This document shows positions 1 to 5,841 of a stretch of DNA of 6,846 bases, one piece after another. Under the pieces are notes generated by a model. It did no database searches. It saw only the letters and a program-made list of their open reading frames with translations, and was not told the DNA's origin. Source of the DNA: Alphaproteobacteria bacterium (GTDB lineage Bacteria > Pseudomonadota > Alphaproteobacteria > Rhodobacterales > Rhodobacteraceae); contig RFGD01000194.1 of the NCBI GenBank assembly GCA_003696705.1, positions 1 to 6,846 on the forward strand, written 5' to 3'. A program made the position numbers and the translations under genes. Within the stretch, counting starts at the first letter, position 1. Every line of letters starts with the position of its first letter.

Positions 1-1012
1 AGCGGCCGGCGTGGCGCGCTACACACCCTGCCCCGAGGGCGTCGCGCAGGCCGAGATCCGCGCGGGCCGACGGATCGGTGCACGGCTTCTTCTCTTTGGT
101 GACCCTGACTACCCGCCCAGGCTTGCTGCCATTCCGGGAGCGCCCATCGCGCTCTGGGCGCTCGGCGATCTGTCGCTCGGTCTGCGGCCGGCGGTGGCGG
201 TCGTCGGGTCGCGCAACGCGTCCTCGCTCGGGCTTCGCGCGGCACGCCGCCTCGCCCGCGAACTGGGCGAGGCGGGCGTCGTCGTCGTGTCCGGCCTGGC
301 GCGGGGCATCGACACGGCGGCGCATGAATGCGCGCTGGCGACCGGCACGATCGCGGTTCATGCCGGCGGCGTGGATCACATCTATCCCCCGGAGAACAGC
401 TCCCTTGCGGCCGAGATCGGCCGCACCGGCCTTCGTCTGTCCGAGCATCCGCCGGGCCACACCCCCCAGGCCCGCCACTTCGCGCAACGCAACCGGCTTG
501 TCGCCGGCCTTGCCGATGCCGTCCTGGTCGTCGAGGCGCGGGCACAGTCAGGCAGCCTCATCACCGCCAGCATCGCGCTCGACCTCGGGAAAGAGGTGCT
601 CGCCGTCCCGGCGAGCCCGCTCGACCCGAGATCCGAGGGGTGCAACCGGCTCATCCGCGACGGCGCGACCCTGGTGCGCCATGCCGGCGACGTCCTCGAG
701 GTCCTGGGCAGCACCAGGCTGCCGCCGCGGGTTCCGCGACCAGATGCGCCCGAGGCGGCCGGCGAACACCGGTCGATGCCCCCGGGCGCCGCGGCCCAGG
801 GGTCCGGAGGCCAGGAAGGGACGCCCGGCACGCAGAAACCTGACCTTGCGGCACGGCTTCTGTCGCTTCTCGGCGCGGGCGGCGCGGATCTCGACCAGCT
901 TTCGCGCGATGCCGGCCGACCGATGGCCGAGGTCGCGGCGACCGTCTCGCGGCTCGAAATCGAGGGCCGCGTGCGGCGCGACGCGGGCGGGCGTCTCATC
1001 CGCCTCGACTAG
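1..1012 (+). CDS. dprA: DNA-processing protein DprA (Smf family), 5' end cut by window edge
   Basis: DprA binds incoming single-stranded DNA in the cytoplasm and loads RecA on it during transformation; many non-competent bacteria also keep it. The frame is open to the left edge, and codons before the GTG at 11 are in frame, so that GTG is probably internal. Numbering from that GTG gives 333 residues; a usual alphaproteobacterial DprA is somewhat longer, so a short N-terminal piece is missing. The Rossmann-like core is clear: GSRNAS (66-71), SGLARGID (94-101), the GGVDHIYPPEN stretch (119-129), SEHPPG (144-149), QRNR (159-162) and SGSLITA (180-186). A Pro/Gly-rich linker (about 234-278) leads to a winged-helix-like C-terminal domain (279-333). 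Two usually conserved positions differ: the proline of FPxRNR is Ala158, and the glycine of the common VPG motif is Ala201. Identity is secure; a competence role here is not shown. Confidence 0.93.
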   Translation, partial: AAGVARYTPCPEGVAQAEIRAGRRIGARLLLFGDPDYPPRLAAIPGAPIALWALGDLSLGLRPAVAVVGSRNASSLGLRAARRLARELGEAGVVVVSGLARGIDTAAHECALATGTIAVHAGGVDHIYPPENSSLAAEIGRTGLRLSEHPPGHTPQARHFAQRNRLVAGLADAVLVVEARAQSGSLITASIALDLGKEVLAVPASPLDPRSEGCNRLIRDGATLVRHAGDVLEVLGSTRLPPRVPRPDAPEAAGEHRSMPPGAAAQGSGGQEGTPGTQKPDLAARLLSLLGAGGADLDQLSRDAGRPMAEVAATVSRLEIEGRVRRDAGGRLIRLD

Positions 1013-1016
1013 CGGC

Positions 1017-1034
1017 CCCGGGCGGGGGCCCGGG
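1017..1034 (+). terminator. GC-rich hairpin after dprA, possible weak terminator
   Basis: Seven perfect G/C pairs (CCCGGGC at 1017-1023 with GCCCGGG at 1028-1034) close a GGGG loop, starting five bases after the dprA stop. Its position suits a transcription end or an RNA 3' stabiliser. No T-run follows, so it is not a classical intrinsic terminator. Such hairpins also arise by chance in GC-rich DNA. Confidence 0.35.
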
Positions 1035-1072
1035 ACCGCCGCGGCCGATCGGACGGCGCACGGGCCTGCCCC

Positions 1073-1103
1073 TTGACCTCTTGCCGCCGGGTGCCGACCT
1101 AGG
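1073..1103 (+). promoter_or_regulatory. Candidate promoter upstream of topA (distal)
   Basis: TTGACC (1073-1078) matches five of six bases of the housekeeping sigma -35 consensus. A weak -10 lies around GACCTA (1096-1101, spacer 17) or CCTAGG (1098-1103, spacer 19). Weak -10 elements paired with a good TTGAC box are common in GC-rich alphaproteobacteria. It lies in the only long gap before topA, just beyond the hairpin. This is a motif call by eye. Confidence 0.35.
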
Positions 1104-1136
1104 GAGGACGCCGAGGCGCCGGCCCCACGACGGGCG

Positions 1137-1166
1137 TTGACAAGCACCCCGCCGTCCGACCAAGTT
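1137..1166 (+). promoter_or_regulatory. Second candidate promoter upstream of topA (proximal)
   Basis: A perfect TTGACA hexamer lies at 1137-1142, about 65 bases before the topA start. The matching -10 region is poor: CAAGTT at 1161-1166 with an 18-base spacer. It may be an alternative to the distal candidate or a chance match. topA genes often have several promoters that respond to supercoiling, but the sequence here does not show that. Confidence 0.3.
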
Positions 1167-1192
1167 CCGGCGCCGACCCGCGTTGAACCCGA

Positions 1193-1197
1193 AAGGA
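1193..1197 (+). promoter_or_regulatory. Ribosome binding site that sets the topA start
   Basis: AAGGA sits nine bases before the ATG at 1207. It lies downstream of the in-frame TTG at 1183, so that TTG cannot use it. The ATG also puts the family's conserved N-terminal strand (VVVVESPAKAKT) right at the start of the protein, as expected. Confidence 0.7.
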
Positions 1198-1206
1198 AAC
1201 CGCCTC

Positions 1207-3735
1207 ATGCCCGTCGTAGTCGTCGAGTCCCCGGCGAAGGCAAAAACGATCAACAAGTATCTCGGCCCCGATTACACGGTGCTGGCGTCCTACGGTCACG
1301 TGCGCGATCTGCCGCCGAAAGACGGATCCGTCGACCCCGAGCACGACTTCGAGATGAAATGGGAGGTCCTGGCGGATTCGCGCCGGCATCTGAAGGCCAT
1401 TGCGGATGCGGTGAAGGCGGACCCCGAGCTCATCCTCGCAACCGACCCCGACCGAGAGGGCGAAGCCATCTCGTGGCACTTGCACGAGGCGTTGAAGCGC
1501 CGGAAGGCCATTCGCAAGGACACGAAGGTCAGCCGCATCGTCTTCAACGCCATTACCAAGTCGGCCGTGACCGGCGCGATGGAGGCCCCGCGCGACGTCG
1601 ACATGAAGCTTGTCGACGCCTACCTCGCCCGTCGCGCGCTCGATTATCTCGTCGGCTTCAAGCTGTCGCCCGTCCTCTGGCGAAAGCTGCCGGGCGCACG
1701 TTCGGCCGGGCGCGTGCAGTCGGTCGCGCTTCGACTGATCGTCGAGCGCGAAATGGATATCGAGGCTTTCCGGGCGCGCGAATACTGGACCGTCAAGGCC
1801 GTCCTCCAGAGCCCGCGCGGCGTCGATTTCGAGGCGCGCCTTGTCACCCTGGGCGGCAAGCGGCTTGGGAAGTACGACCTCGAGAACGAGACCGCGGCCG
1901 AGCTTGCGGTGCAGGCGGTCAACTCGCGGCCGCTGTCGGTGCGCGAGGTCGAGGCGCGCCCCGCCACCCGCAACCCCTCGCCGCCCTTCATGACGTCCAC
2001 CCTTCAGCAGGAGGCAAGCCGCAAGTTCGGCTTCGGCGCGCGTCAGACGATGAACGCGGCCCAGCGCCTCTATGAAGCGGGCTACATTACCTACATGCGC
2101 ACCGACGGCATCGACATGGCGCCCGAAGCGGTGCGCGCCGCCCGCGCCGAGATCGAACGCCGCTTCGGCGCCGACTACGTGCCGCCCAAGCCACGGATCT
2201 ACAAGAACAAGGCGAAGAACGCGCAGGAAGCGCACGAGTGCATCCGCCCGACCGACATGGGGCTTGAACCGGGCCGGCTTCCGGTGTCGGACCCCGATCA
2301 GAAGCGCCTTTACGAACTGATCTGGAAACGGACGCTGGCCAGCCAGATGGCCAGCGCGCGGATCGAGCGCACCACCGCGGAAATCGCAAGCGATGACGGT
2401 CAGGTCGGCCTTCGCGCCACCGGTCAGGTGATGCTGTTCGACGGCTTCCTGAAGGTCTACGAGGAAGGCCGCGACGAGCCCGCCGAGGACGAGGACGGCG
2501 GCCGGCTGCCGCTGCTTTCGCCGGGAGAGGCGCTTGGCACCCGGAAGGTCACGCCCGAGCAGCACTTCACGCAGCCGCCGCCACGCTATACCGAAGCGAC
2601 GCTGGTCAAGCGCATGGAGGAACTCGGGATCGGCAGGCCCTCGACCTACGCCTCGATCGTCTCGACGATCCAGGACCGCGGCTATGTGCGAAAGGAAAAG
2701 GGGCGGCTTCTGCCCGAGGACAAGGGCCGGCTGGTGACCGCATTCCTGGTCACCTATTTCCGCCGCTATGTCGAATACGACTTCACCGCAGACCTCGAGG
2801 AGCAGCTCGACGACATCGCCGCCGGCAAATACGACTGGAAGGAAGTCCTGTCCCGCTTCTGGCGCGATTTCTCGCATGCGCTCGAAGAAACCCAGCATCT
2901 GCGCATCTCGGAAGTGCTCGAGAAGATCGACGAGGTGCTGGCGCCGCACCTCTACCCGCCGCGGCCCGACGGATCCGACCCGCGGCTGTGCCCGCATTGC
3001 GGCAAGGGCCGGCTGAGCCTTCGCACCTCGCGCGCCGGCGGGGCGTTCATCGGCTGCTCGAACTACCCCGAATGCCGGTATACGCGGCCCCTCTCGGCCC
3101 CGTCGGCCGAGGAGGAGGAAGGCGGCATCGGCCCCGAGGGAATCCTCCTTGGCCACGACCCCGAGACGGGACTGCCCGTCACACTTCGCACCGGCCGCTT
3201 TGGCCCCTATGTCCAGCTGGGCGAGCCGACCGAGGAGGCCCCGAAGCCGAAACGCGCGTCCTTGCCGAAAGGGCTTGCCCCCGAGGCCGTGGACCTCAAG
3301 AAGGCGCTCGAACTTCTGTCGCTGCCGCGGGTCATCGGTCCGCACCCGGAGGATGGCGAACCGGTCGAGGCCGGGATCGGGCGCTATGGCCCCTATGTGC
3401 GCCACGGCCGCACCTATGCAAACCTTGACGACGTCGACGAGGTCTTCACGGTCGGCATGAACCGCGCCGTCGAACTTCTGGCCCAGAAGAAGGCCGGCGG
3501 GCGTGGCCGCGCCCAGCGCAAGGTCCTGGCCGAACTGGGGGCCCATCCCGACGACGGGGCGCCGGTCGAAGTGCTCGAGGGGCGTTACGGGCCGTATGTG
3601 AAGTGGGGCAAGGTGAACGCCACCATCCCCGCCGACCGCAAGCCCGAAACGATAACCCTTGACGAGGCGGTCGCGCTTCTGGCCGAGAAGGCGGCCAAGG
3701 GAAAGCGCGGCGGCCGCCGGCGCAAGACGGCCTGA
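1207..3735 (+). CDS. topA: DNA topoisomerase I (type IA)
   Basis: This enzyme relaxes negative supercoils by cutting one strand through a 5'-phosphotyrosine link, using Mg2+. The protein is 842 residues, close to the usual length. The Toprim domain comes first, with Glu7 in ESPAKAKT and the acidic triad D80, D82, E86 in DPDREGE. SAGRVQS (166-172) and the PPPRYTEATLV to GRPSTYASI stretch (457-483) belong to the core. The catalytic tyrosine is Tyr296 in ITYMRTD, followed by Arg298. One zinc site is visible (C595, C598, C617, C623). Three C-terminal repeats each carry GR[F/Y]GPYV (663-669, 725-731, 792-798), followed by a Lys/Arg-rich tail (828-840). E. coli TopA instead carries several tetracysteine units; fewer zinc sites plus these repeats is a known alternative layout. 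The start is the ATG backed by AAGGA. A nitroreductase gene follows 30 bases downstream. Confidence 0.98.
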   Translation: MPVVVVESPAKAKTINKYLGPDYTVLASYGHVRDLPPKDGSVDPEHDFEMKWEVLADSRRHLKAIADAVKADPELILATDPDREGEAISWHLHEALKRRKAIRKDTKVSRIVFNAITKSAVTGAMEAPRDVDMKLVDAYLARRALDYLVGFKLSPVLWRKLPGARSAGRVQSVALRLIVEREMDIEAFRAREYWTVKAVLQSPRGVDFEARLVTLGGKRLGKYDLENETAAELAVQAVNSRPLSVREVEARPATRNPSPPFMTSTLQQEASRKFGFGARQTMNAAQRLYEAGYITYMRTDGIDMAPEAVRAARAEIERRFGADYVPPKPRIYKNKAKNAQEAHECIRPTDMGLEPGRLPVSDPDQKRLYELIWKRTLASQMASARIERTTAEIASDDGQVGLRATGQVMLFDGFLKVYEEGRDEPAEDEDGGRLPLLSPGEALGTRKVTPEQHFTQPPPRYTEATLVKRMEELGIGRPSTYASIVSTIQDRGYVRKEKGRLLPEDKGRLVTAFLVTYFRRYVEYDFTADLEEQLDDIAAGKYDWKEVLSRFWRDFSHALEETQHLRISEVLEKIDEVLAPHLYPPRPDGSDPRLCPHCGKGRLSLRTSRAGGAFIGCSNYPECRYTRPLSAPSAEEEEGGIGPEGILLGHDPETGLPVTLRTGRFGPYVQLGEPTEEAPKPKRASLPKGLAPEAVDLKKALELLSLPRVIGPHPEDGEPVEAGIGRYGPYVRHGRTYANLDDVDEVFTVGMNRAVELLAQKKAGGRGRAQRKVLAELGAHPDDGAPVEVLEGRYGPYVKWGKVNATIPADRKPETITLDEAVALLAEKAAKGKRGGRRRKTA

Positions 3736-3751
3736 GGCCTCCGCCGGATCG

Positions 3752-3758
3752 AAGGAGG
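3752..3758 (+). promoter_or_regulatory. Strong Shine-Dalgarno before the nitroreductase gene
   Basis: AAGGAGG lies seven bases before the ATG at 3766, close to the ideal match and spacing. It fixes the start and suggests good translation within a message shared with topA. Confidence 0.75.
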
Positions 3759-3765
3759 GGCAAGC

Positions 3766-4344
3766 ATGCCAGAGAAGCGACCCGAGGTCCTCGACTTCCT
3801 GCTGACGCGCAGATCACGCCCGGCAAAGACCCTTGCGGCGCCCGTGCCGTCGGACGACGAGCTGCGAACGCTTCTGCGCGCCGCCGGACGCGTGCCCGAC
3901 CACGGGAAACTCGGGCCCTGGCGCTTCATCGTCCTGAAGCGCGGGGCCCTTCAGCGGCTTGCGTCGGCCGTGGTAGAGCGCGGCAAGGCGCTGGGCATCG
4001 CGCCCGAGGCCATCGAGAAGATGCGCCGCCAGTTCGCCGACTCGGATCTGGCCGTCGCCGTGATCGCCAGCCCGAAGCCTTCAGAGAAGGTCCCCGAGAT
4101 CGAGCAGATCCTGTCGGCCGGTGCCGCCGCCCTTTCGCTTCTGAACGCAGGCCTCGCGGCCGGCTGGGGCGCCAACTGGCTTACGGGCTGGGCCGCGCAT
4201 GACCGCGCCTTCGTCGAGGCCGAGCTGGGCCTCGAACCGCAGGAATTCGTCGCCGGCTTCATTCACATCGGCACCGAAACCGTGGTGCCTCCCGAAAGGC
4301 CGCGCCCCGATGTCGAGGCGCTGACGCGCTGGGTCGAGGAATGA
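3766..4344 (+). CDS. Nitroreductase family protein, YdjA-like
   Basis: A 192-residue FMN-dependent oxidoreductase of the nitroreductase superfamily, most like the YdjA type, which is short and acts as a soluble dimer. Visible family features are the N-terminal RRS (15-17), which contacts the flavin phosphate, and PDHGKLGPW (44-52), matching the PDH-PW motif of YdjA. A central Ala/Gly-rich helix with the GWGANWLTG stretch (about 133-141) and the C-terminal GFIHIGT strand (164-170) with a proline-rich end also fit. The physiological substrate of this subgroup is not well known; reduction of nitro or quinone-like compounds with NAD(P)H is the usual family activity. The gene lies 30 bases after topA and ends in an ATGA overlap with the next gene, so co-transcription is likely. 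No link to topoisomerase function is evident. Confidence 0.9.
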   Translation: MPEKRPEVLDFLLTRRSRPAKTLAAPVPSDDELRTLLRAAGRVPDHGKLGPWRFIVLKRGALQRLASAVVERGKALGIAPEAIEKMRRQFADSDLAVAVIASPKPSEKVPEIEQILSAGAAALSLLNAGLAAGWGANWLTGWAAHDRAFVEAELGLEPQEFVAGFIHIGTETVVPPERPRPDVEALTRWVEE

Positions 4345-5060
4345 TCGCCATCTTCAGGGCGCTTGCGCTGACGCTTGGCCAGCTTGGCGACCGGCGCTTT
4401 GCCATGGTGATCCTGAAGGGCCTCGCGATCGCCGTGGCGCTCCTTGCCGGTGCGACATGGCTGGTCGGCGCGCTTGCCGGCTGGCTCATCCCGGGCACTG
4501 TCACGCTTCCCTTCGTCGGACAGGTGACATTCCTCGACGAAGTCGGCTCGGGACTGGCCGTCGCCTCGATGCTCGTCCTTTCGATGGTCTTGATGGTGCC
4601 GGTCGCCTCGGTGTTCACCGGGCTCTTTCTTGACGAGGTGGCCCAGGCGGTCGAGGCGCGGCACTATCCCGACAGCCTTCCGGCCCGCCGCCAGCCCATC
4701 GCCGAAGCCCTTCGCGACACGTTCGCCTATCTTGGCGTCCTTCTTCTGGCGAACCTCGTGGCGTTGATCGTCTACGTTCTTCTGGCGCCTCTGGCGCCGA
4801 TCGTCTTCTGGGCCGTGAACGGGCTTCTTCTGGGCCGCGAATACGGCCAGCTTGTCGCCCTTCGCCATCTTGACGAGGCCGAGGCGCGCGCGTTCCGAAG
4901 GCGCAACCTGCCCTGGCTATGGCTGGCCGGCACGCTTGTGGCCGTGCCGCTGACGGTGCCCGTGCTGAACCTGGTCGTGCCGGTCCTGGCGGCGGCCCTG
5001 TTCACGCATCTCTTCCACCTCTCGAATGCGCGGCGCAAGGCCTATTCGGGCGGGTTGTAG
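4341..5060 (+). CDS. EI24 domain / CysZ-like integral membrane protein
   Basis: A 239-residue inner-membrane protein of the EI24 family (Pfam EI24), which includes the E. coli sulfate permease CysZ. Hydrophobic segments lie at about 21-50, 70-96, 126-160 (probably two passes) and 190-225. Family-like features are GLFLDEVA with a following VEARHYP (94-110), the NGLLLGREYGQL block (160-171) and a final NLVVPVLAAALFTHLF stretch (210-225). The protein ends in a short basic tail (ARRK, 230-233). No cysteine or sulfate gene is nearby, so a sulfate role cannot be assigned and cysZ would be over-annotation. Translation is probably coupled to the nitroreductase through the ATGA at 4341-4344. The 3' end overlaps the convergent DUF1467 gene by 19 bases. 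Confidence 0.88.
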   Translation: MIAIFRALALTLGQLGDRRFAMVILKGLAIAVALLAGATWLVGALAGWLIPGTVTLPFVGQVTFLDEVGSGLAVASMLVLSMVLMVPVASVFTGLFLDEVAQAVEARHYPDSLPARRQPIAEALRDTFAYLGVLLLANLVALIVYVLLAPLAPIVFWAVNGLLLGREYGQLVALRHLDEAEARAFRRRNLPWLWLAGTLVAVPLTVPVLNLVVPVLAAALFTHLFHLSNARRKAYSGGL

Positions 5061-5317
5061 TGGCCCCAGAAGTCGATGTCCTCGATCCCGATGACGCCCG
5101 AGATGATGATGGCCGCGACAACGCCCCAGACGACCGTGGTCCAGACGGTGACCCAAAGAAGGCGCTTCTTCAGGTTGAAATCGGCCGGGGCGGATGCGGG
5201 CGTGCCGGGCACGATCTCTCCGGCGTCGCCCTGGGTGTGATGACCCACCTGCAACGAGATGAAGAGCGCAAGAAACCATATCACCGAATACAGGACGAGA
5301 CCGCCGGTAAGGCTCAT
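5042..5317 (-). CDS. DUF1467 family small membrane protein
   Basis: A 91-residue protein that I recognise as the DUF1467 family of alphaproteobacteria, of unknown function. It has two hydrophobic helices, about 6-24 and 53-76. They are separated by a polar loop carrying HHTQGDAGE, PGTPASAP (37-44) and a basic LKKR (49-52) just before helix two. The tail is short and ends in GHYNPPE. The ATG overlaps the stop of mce as ATGA (5314-5317), and GGAGGA lies six bases upstream inside mce, so the start is well supported. It should be translated from the mce message. Its stop lies inside the end of the convergent EI24 gene. The conserved loop between two helices suggests a structural or partner-binding role, but no function is known to me. 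Confidence 0.85.
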   Translation of the reverse strand: MSLTGGLVLYSVIWFLALFISLQVGHHTQGDAGEIVPGTPASAPADFNLKKRLLWVTVWTTVVWGVVAAIIISGVIGIEDIDFWGHYNPPE

Positions 5318-5721
5318 CGGGCTTCCTCCAGTTCGATCAATGTGCCGTTGAAGTCCTTCGGATGAAGGAACAACACCGGGTTGCCATGGGCGCCGATCTT
5401 CGGCTTCCCGTCGCCAAGGATTCGCGCCCCGGCCGCAACCAGATGATCCCGCGCCGCGGCGATATCGTCCACCTCGAAGCAGATGTGGTGGATCCCGCCG
5501 GCCGGATTGCGCTCGAGGAAGCCGGCGATGGGGCTGTTCTCGCCCAGGGGATGGAGAAGCTCGATCTTCGTGTTCGGAAGTTCGATGAAGATCACGGTCA
5601 CGCCGTGGTCGGGCTCGTCCTGTGGCGCGCCGACCTTGGCGCCAAGGGTGTCGCGATACTGCCGCGCCGCCGCCTCGAGGTCGGGCACCGCAATGGCAAC
5701 GTGGTTGAGACGTCCGATCAT
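5314..5721 (-). CDS. mce: Methylmalonyl-CoA epimerase (VOC superfamily)
   Basis: This enzyme interconverts the two epimers of methylmalonyl-CoA, linking propionyl-CoA carboxylase to the B12-dependent mutase. In ethylmalonyl-CoA-pathway bacteria such as Rhodobacter the epimerase also serves ethylmalonyl-CoA. The 135-residue length is normal. Two VOC repeats are clear: LNHVAIAVPDL at the start and GGIHHICFEVDDI (75-87) in the middle. Their internal symmetry points to metal ligands His7, Glu54 (KIELLHP), His79 and Glu130 (LIELEE). The blocks HPLGENSPIAGFL (57-69), KIGAHGNP (108-115) and FLHPKDFNG (118-126) closely match bacterial and animal orthologs. A GGAGGA lies only three bases before the ATG, a short spacing. 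Mutase and carboxylase genes are not in the window. DUF1467 follows with a four-base overlap. Confidence 0.95.
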   Translation of the reverse strand: MIGRLNHVAIAVPDLEAAARQYRDTLGAKVGAPQDEPDHGVTVIFIELPNTKIELLHPLGENSPIAGFLERNPAGGIHHICFEVDDIAAARDHLVAAGARILGDGKPKIGAHGNPVLFLHPKDFNGTLIELEEAR

Positions 5722-5748
5722 GGTTCCTCCGGTCTGCCGCTCGCCGCC

Positions 5749-5777
5749 ATATGCGCCGCGATGGGGCGCGGATGCAA
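5749..5777 (-). promoter_or_regulatory. Weak candidate promoter for mce-DUF1467
   Basis: On the - strand, TTGCAT (5772-5777) resembles a -35 box, and 17 bases later GCATAT (5749-5754) or the offset CATATG could serve as a poor -10. It lies in the divergent gap at a sensible distance from the mce start. The match is weak and rests on position as much as sequence. Confidence 0.25.
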
Positions 5778-5791
5778 GCCGACGGCCCCCG

Positions 5792-5807
5792 TTAGCGTGA
5801 TGTTAAC
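5792..5807 (+). promoter_or_regulatory. Near-consensus CtrA-type binding site
   Basis: TTAG (5792-5795), seven bases, then TTAAC (5803-5807) matches the CtrA consensus TTAA-N7-TTAAC with one mismatch in the first half-site. It stands out because TTAA is rare in this GC-rich DNA. A possible -10 box, CATAAG (5809-5814, four of six matches), follows directly with no recognisable -35 upstream, which could fit an activator-dependent promoter. The site ends 34 bases before the response regulator ATG. The mce gene on the other side could also be affected. Confidence 0.45.
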
Positions 5808-5830
5808 GCATAAGGCCGCCAAATGGCGAA

Positions 5831-5837
5831 AAGGGGA
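5831..5837 (+). promoter_or_regulatory. Ribosome binding site of the response regulator
   Basis: AAGGGGA precedes the ATG at 5842 by four bases and a second in-frame ATG at 5848 by ten. The first is chosen; the second would shorten the protein by only two residues. Longer in-frame starts, back to 5362, run antisense through mce and are not supported. Confidence 0.5.
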
Positions 5838-5841
5838 TGTC

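Noticed and set aside
1115..1174. Eight-base inverted repeat GGCGCCGG / CCGGCGCC before topA
   Set aside because: The arms are 44 bases apart and contain the palindrome GGCGCC, which is frequent by chance in such GC-rich DNA; no known operator matches.
1183..1206. TTG start for topA at 1183
   Set aside because: The AAGGA at 1193-1197 lies after it, and the ATG at 1207 gives the standard N-terminus of type IA topoisomerases.
1099..3546. An 815-codon open frame on the - strand across topA
   Set aside because: Its codons are in register with the topA codons, so a stop would need a TTA, CTA or TCA codon in topA. These are avoided in this GC-rich genome. The translation resembles no known protein, and topA on the other strand is certain.
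4341..5060. Naming the EI24 protein cysZ
   Set aside because: Family membership alone does not show sulfate transport, and no cysteine biosynthesis gene is in the window.
5362..5841. Longer N-terminal extension of the response regulator frame
   Set aside because: The extension runs antisense through mce, has no homologous-looking sequence, and the RBS-backed ATG at 5842 starts just before the receiver domain.
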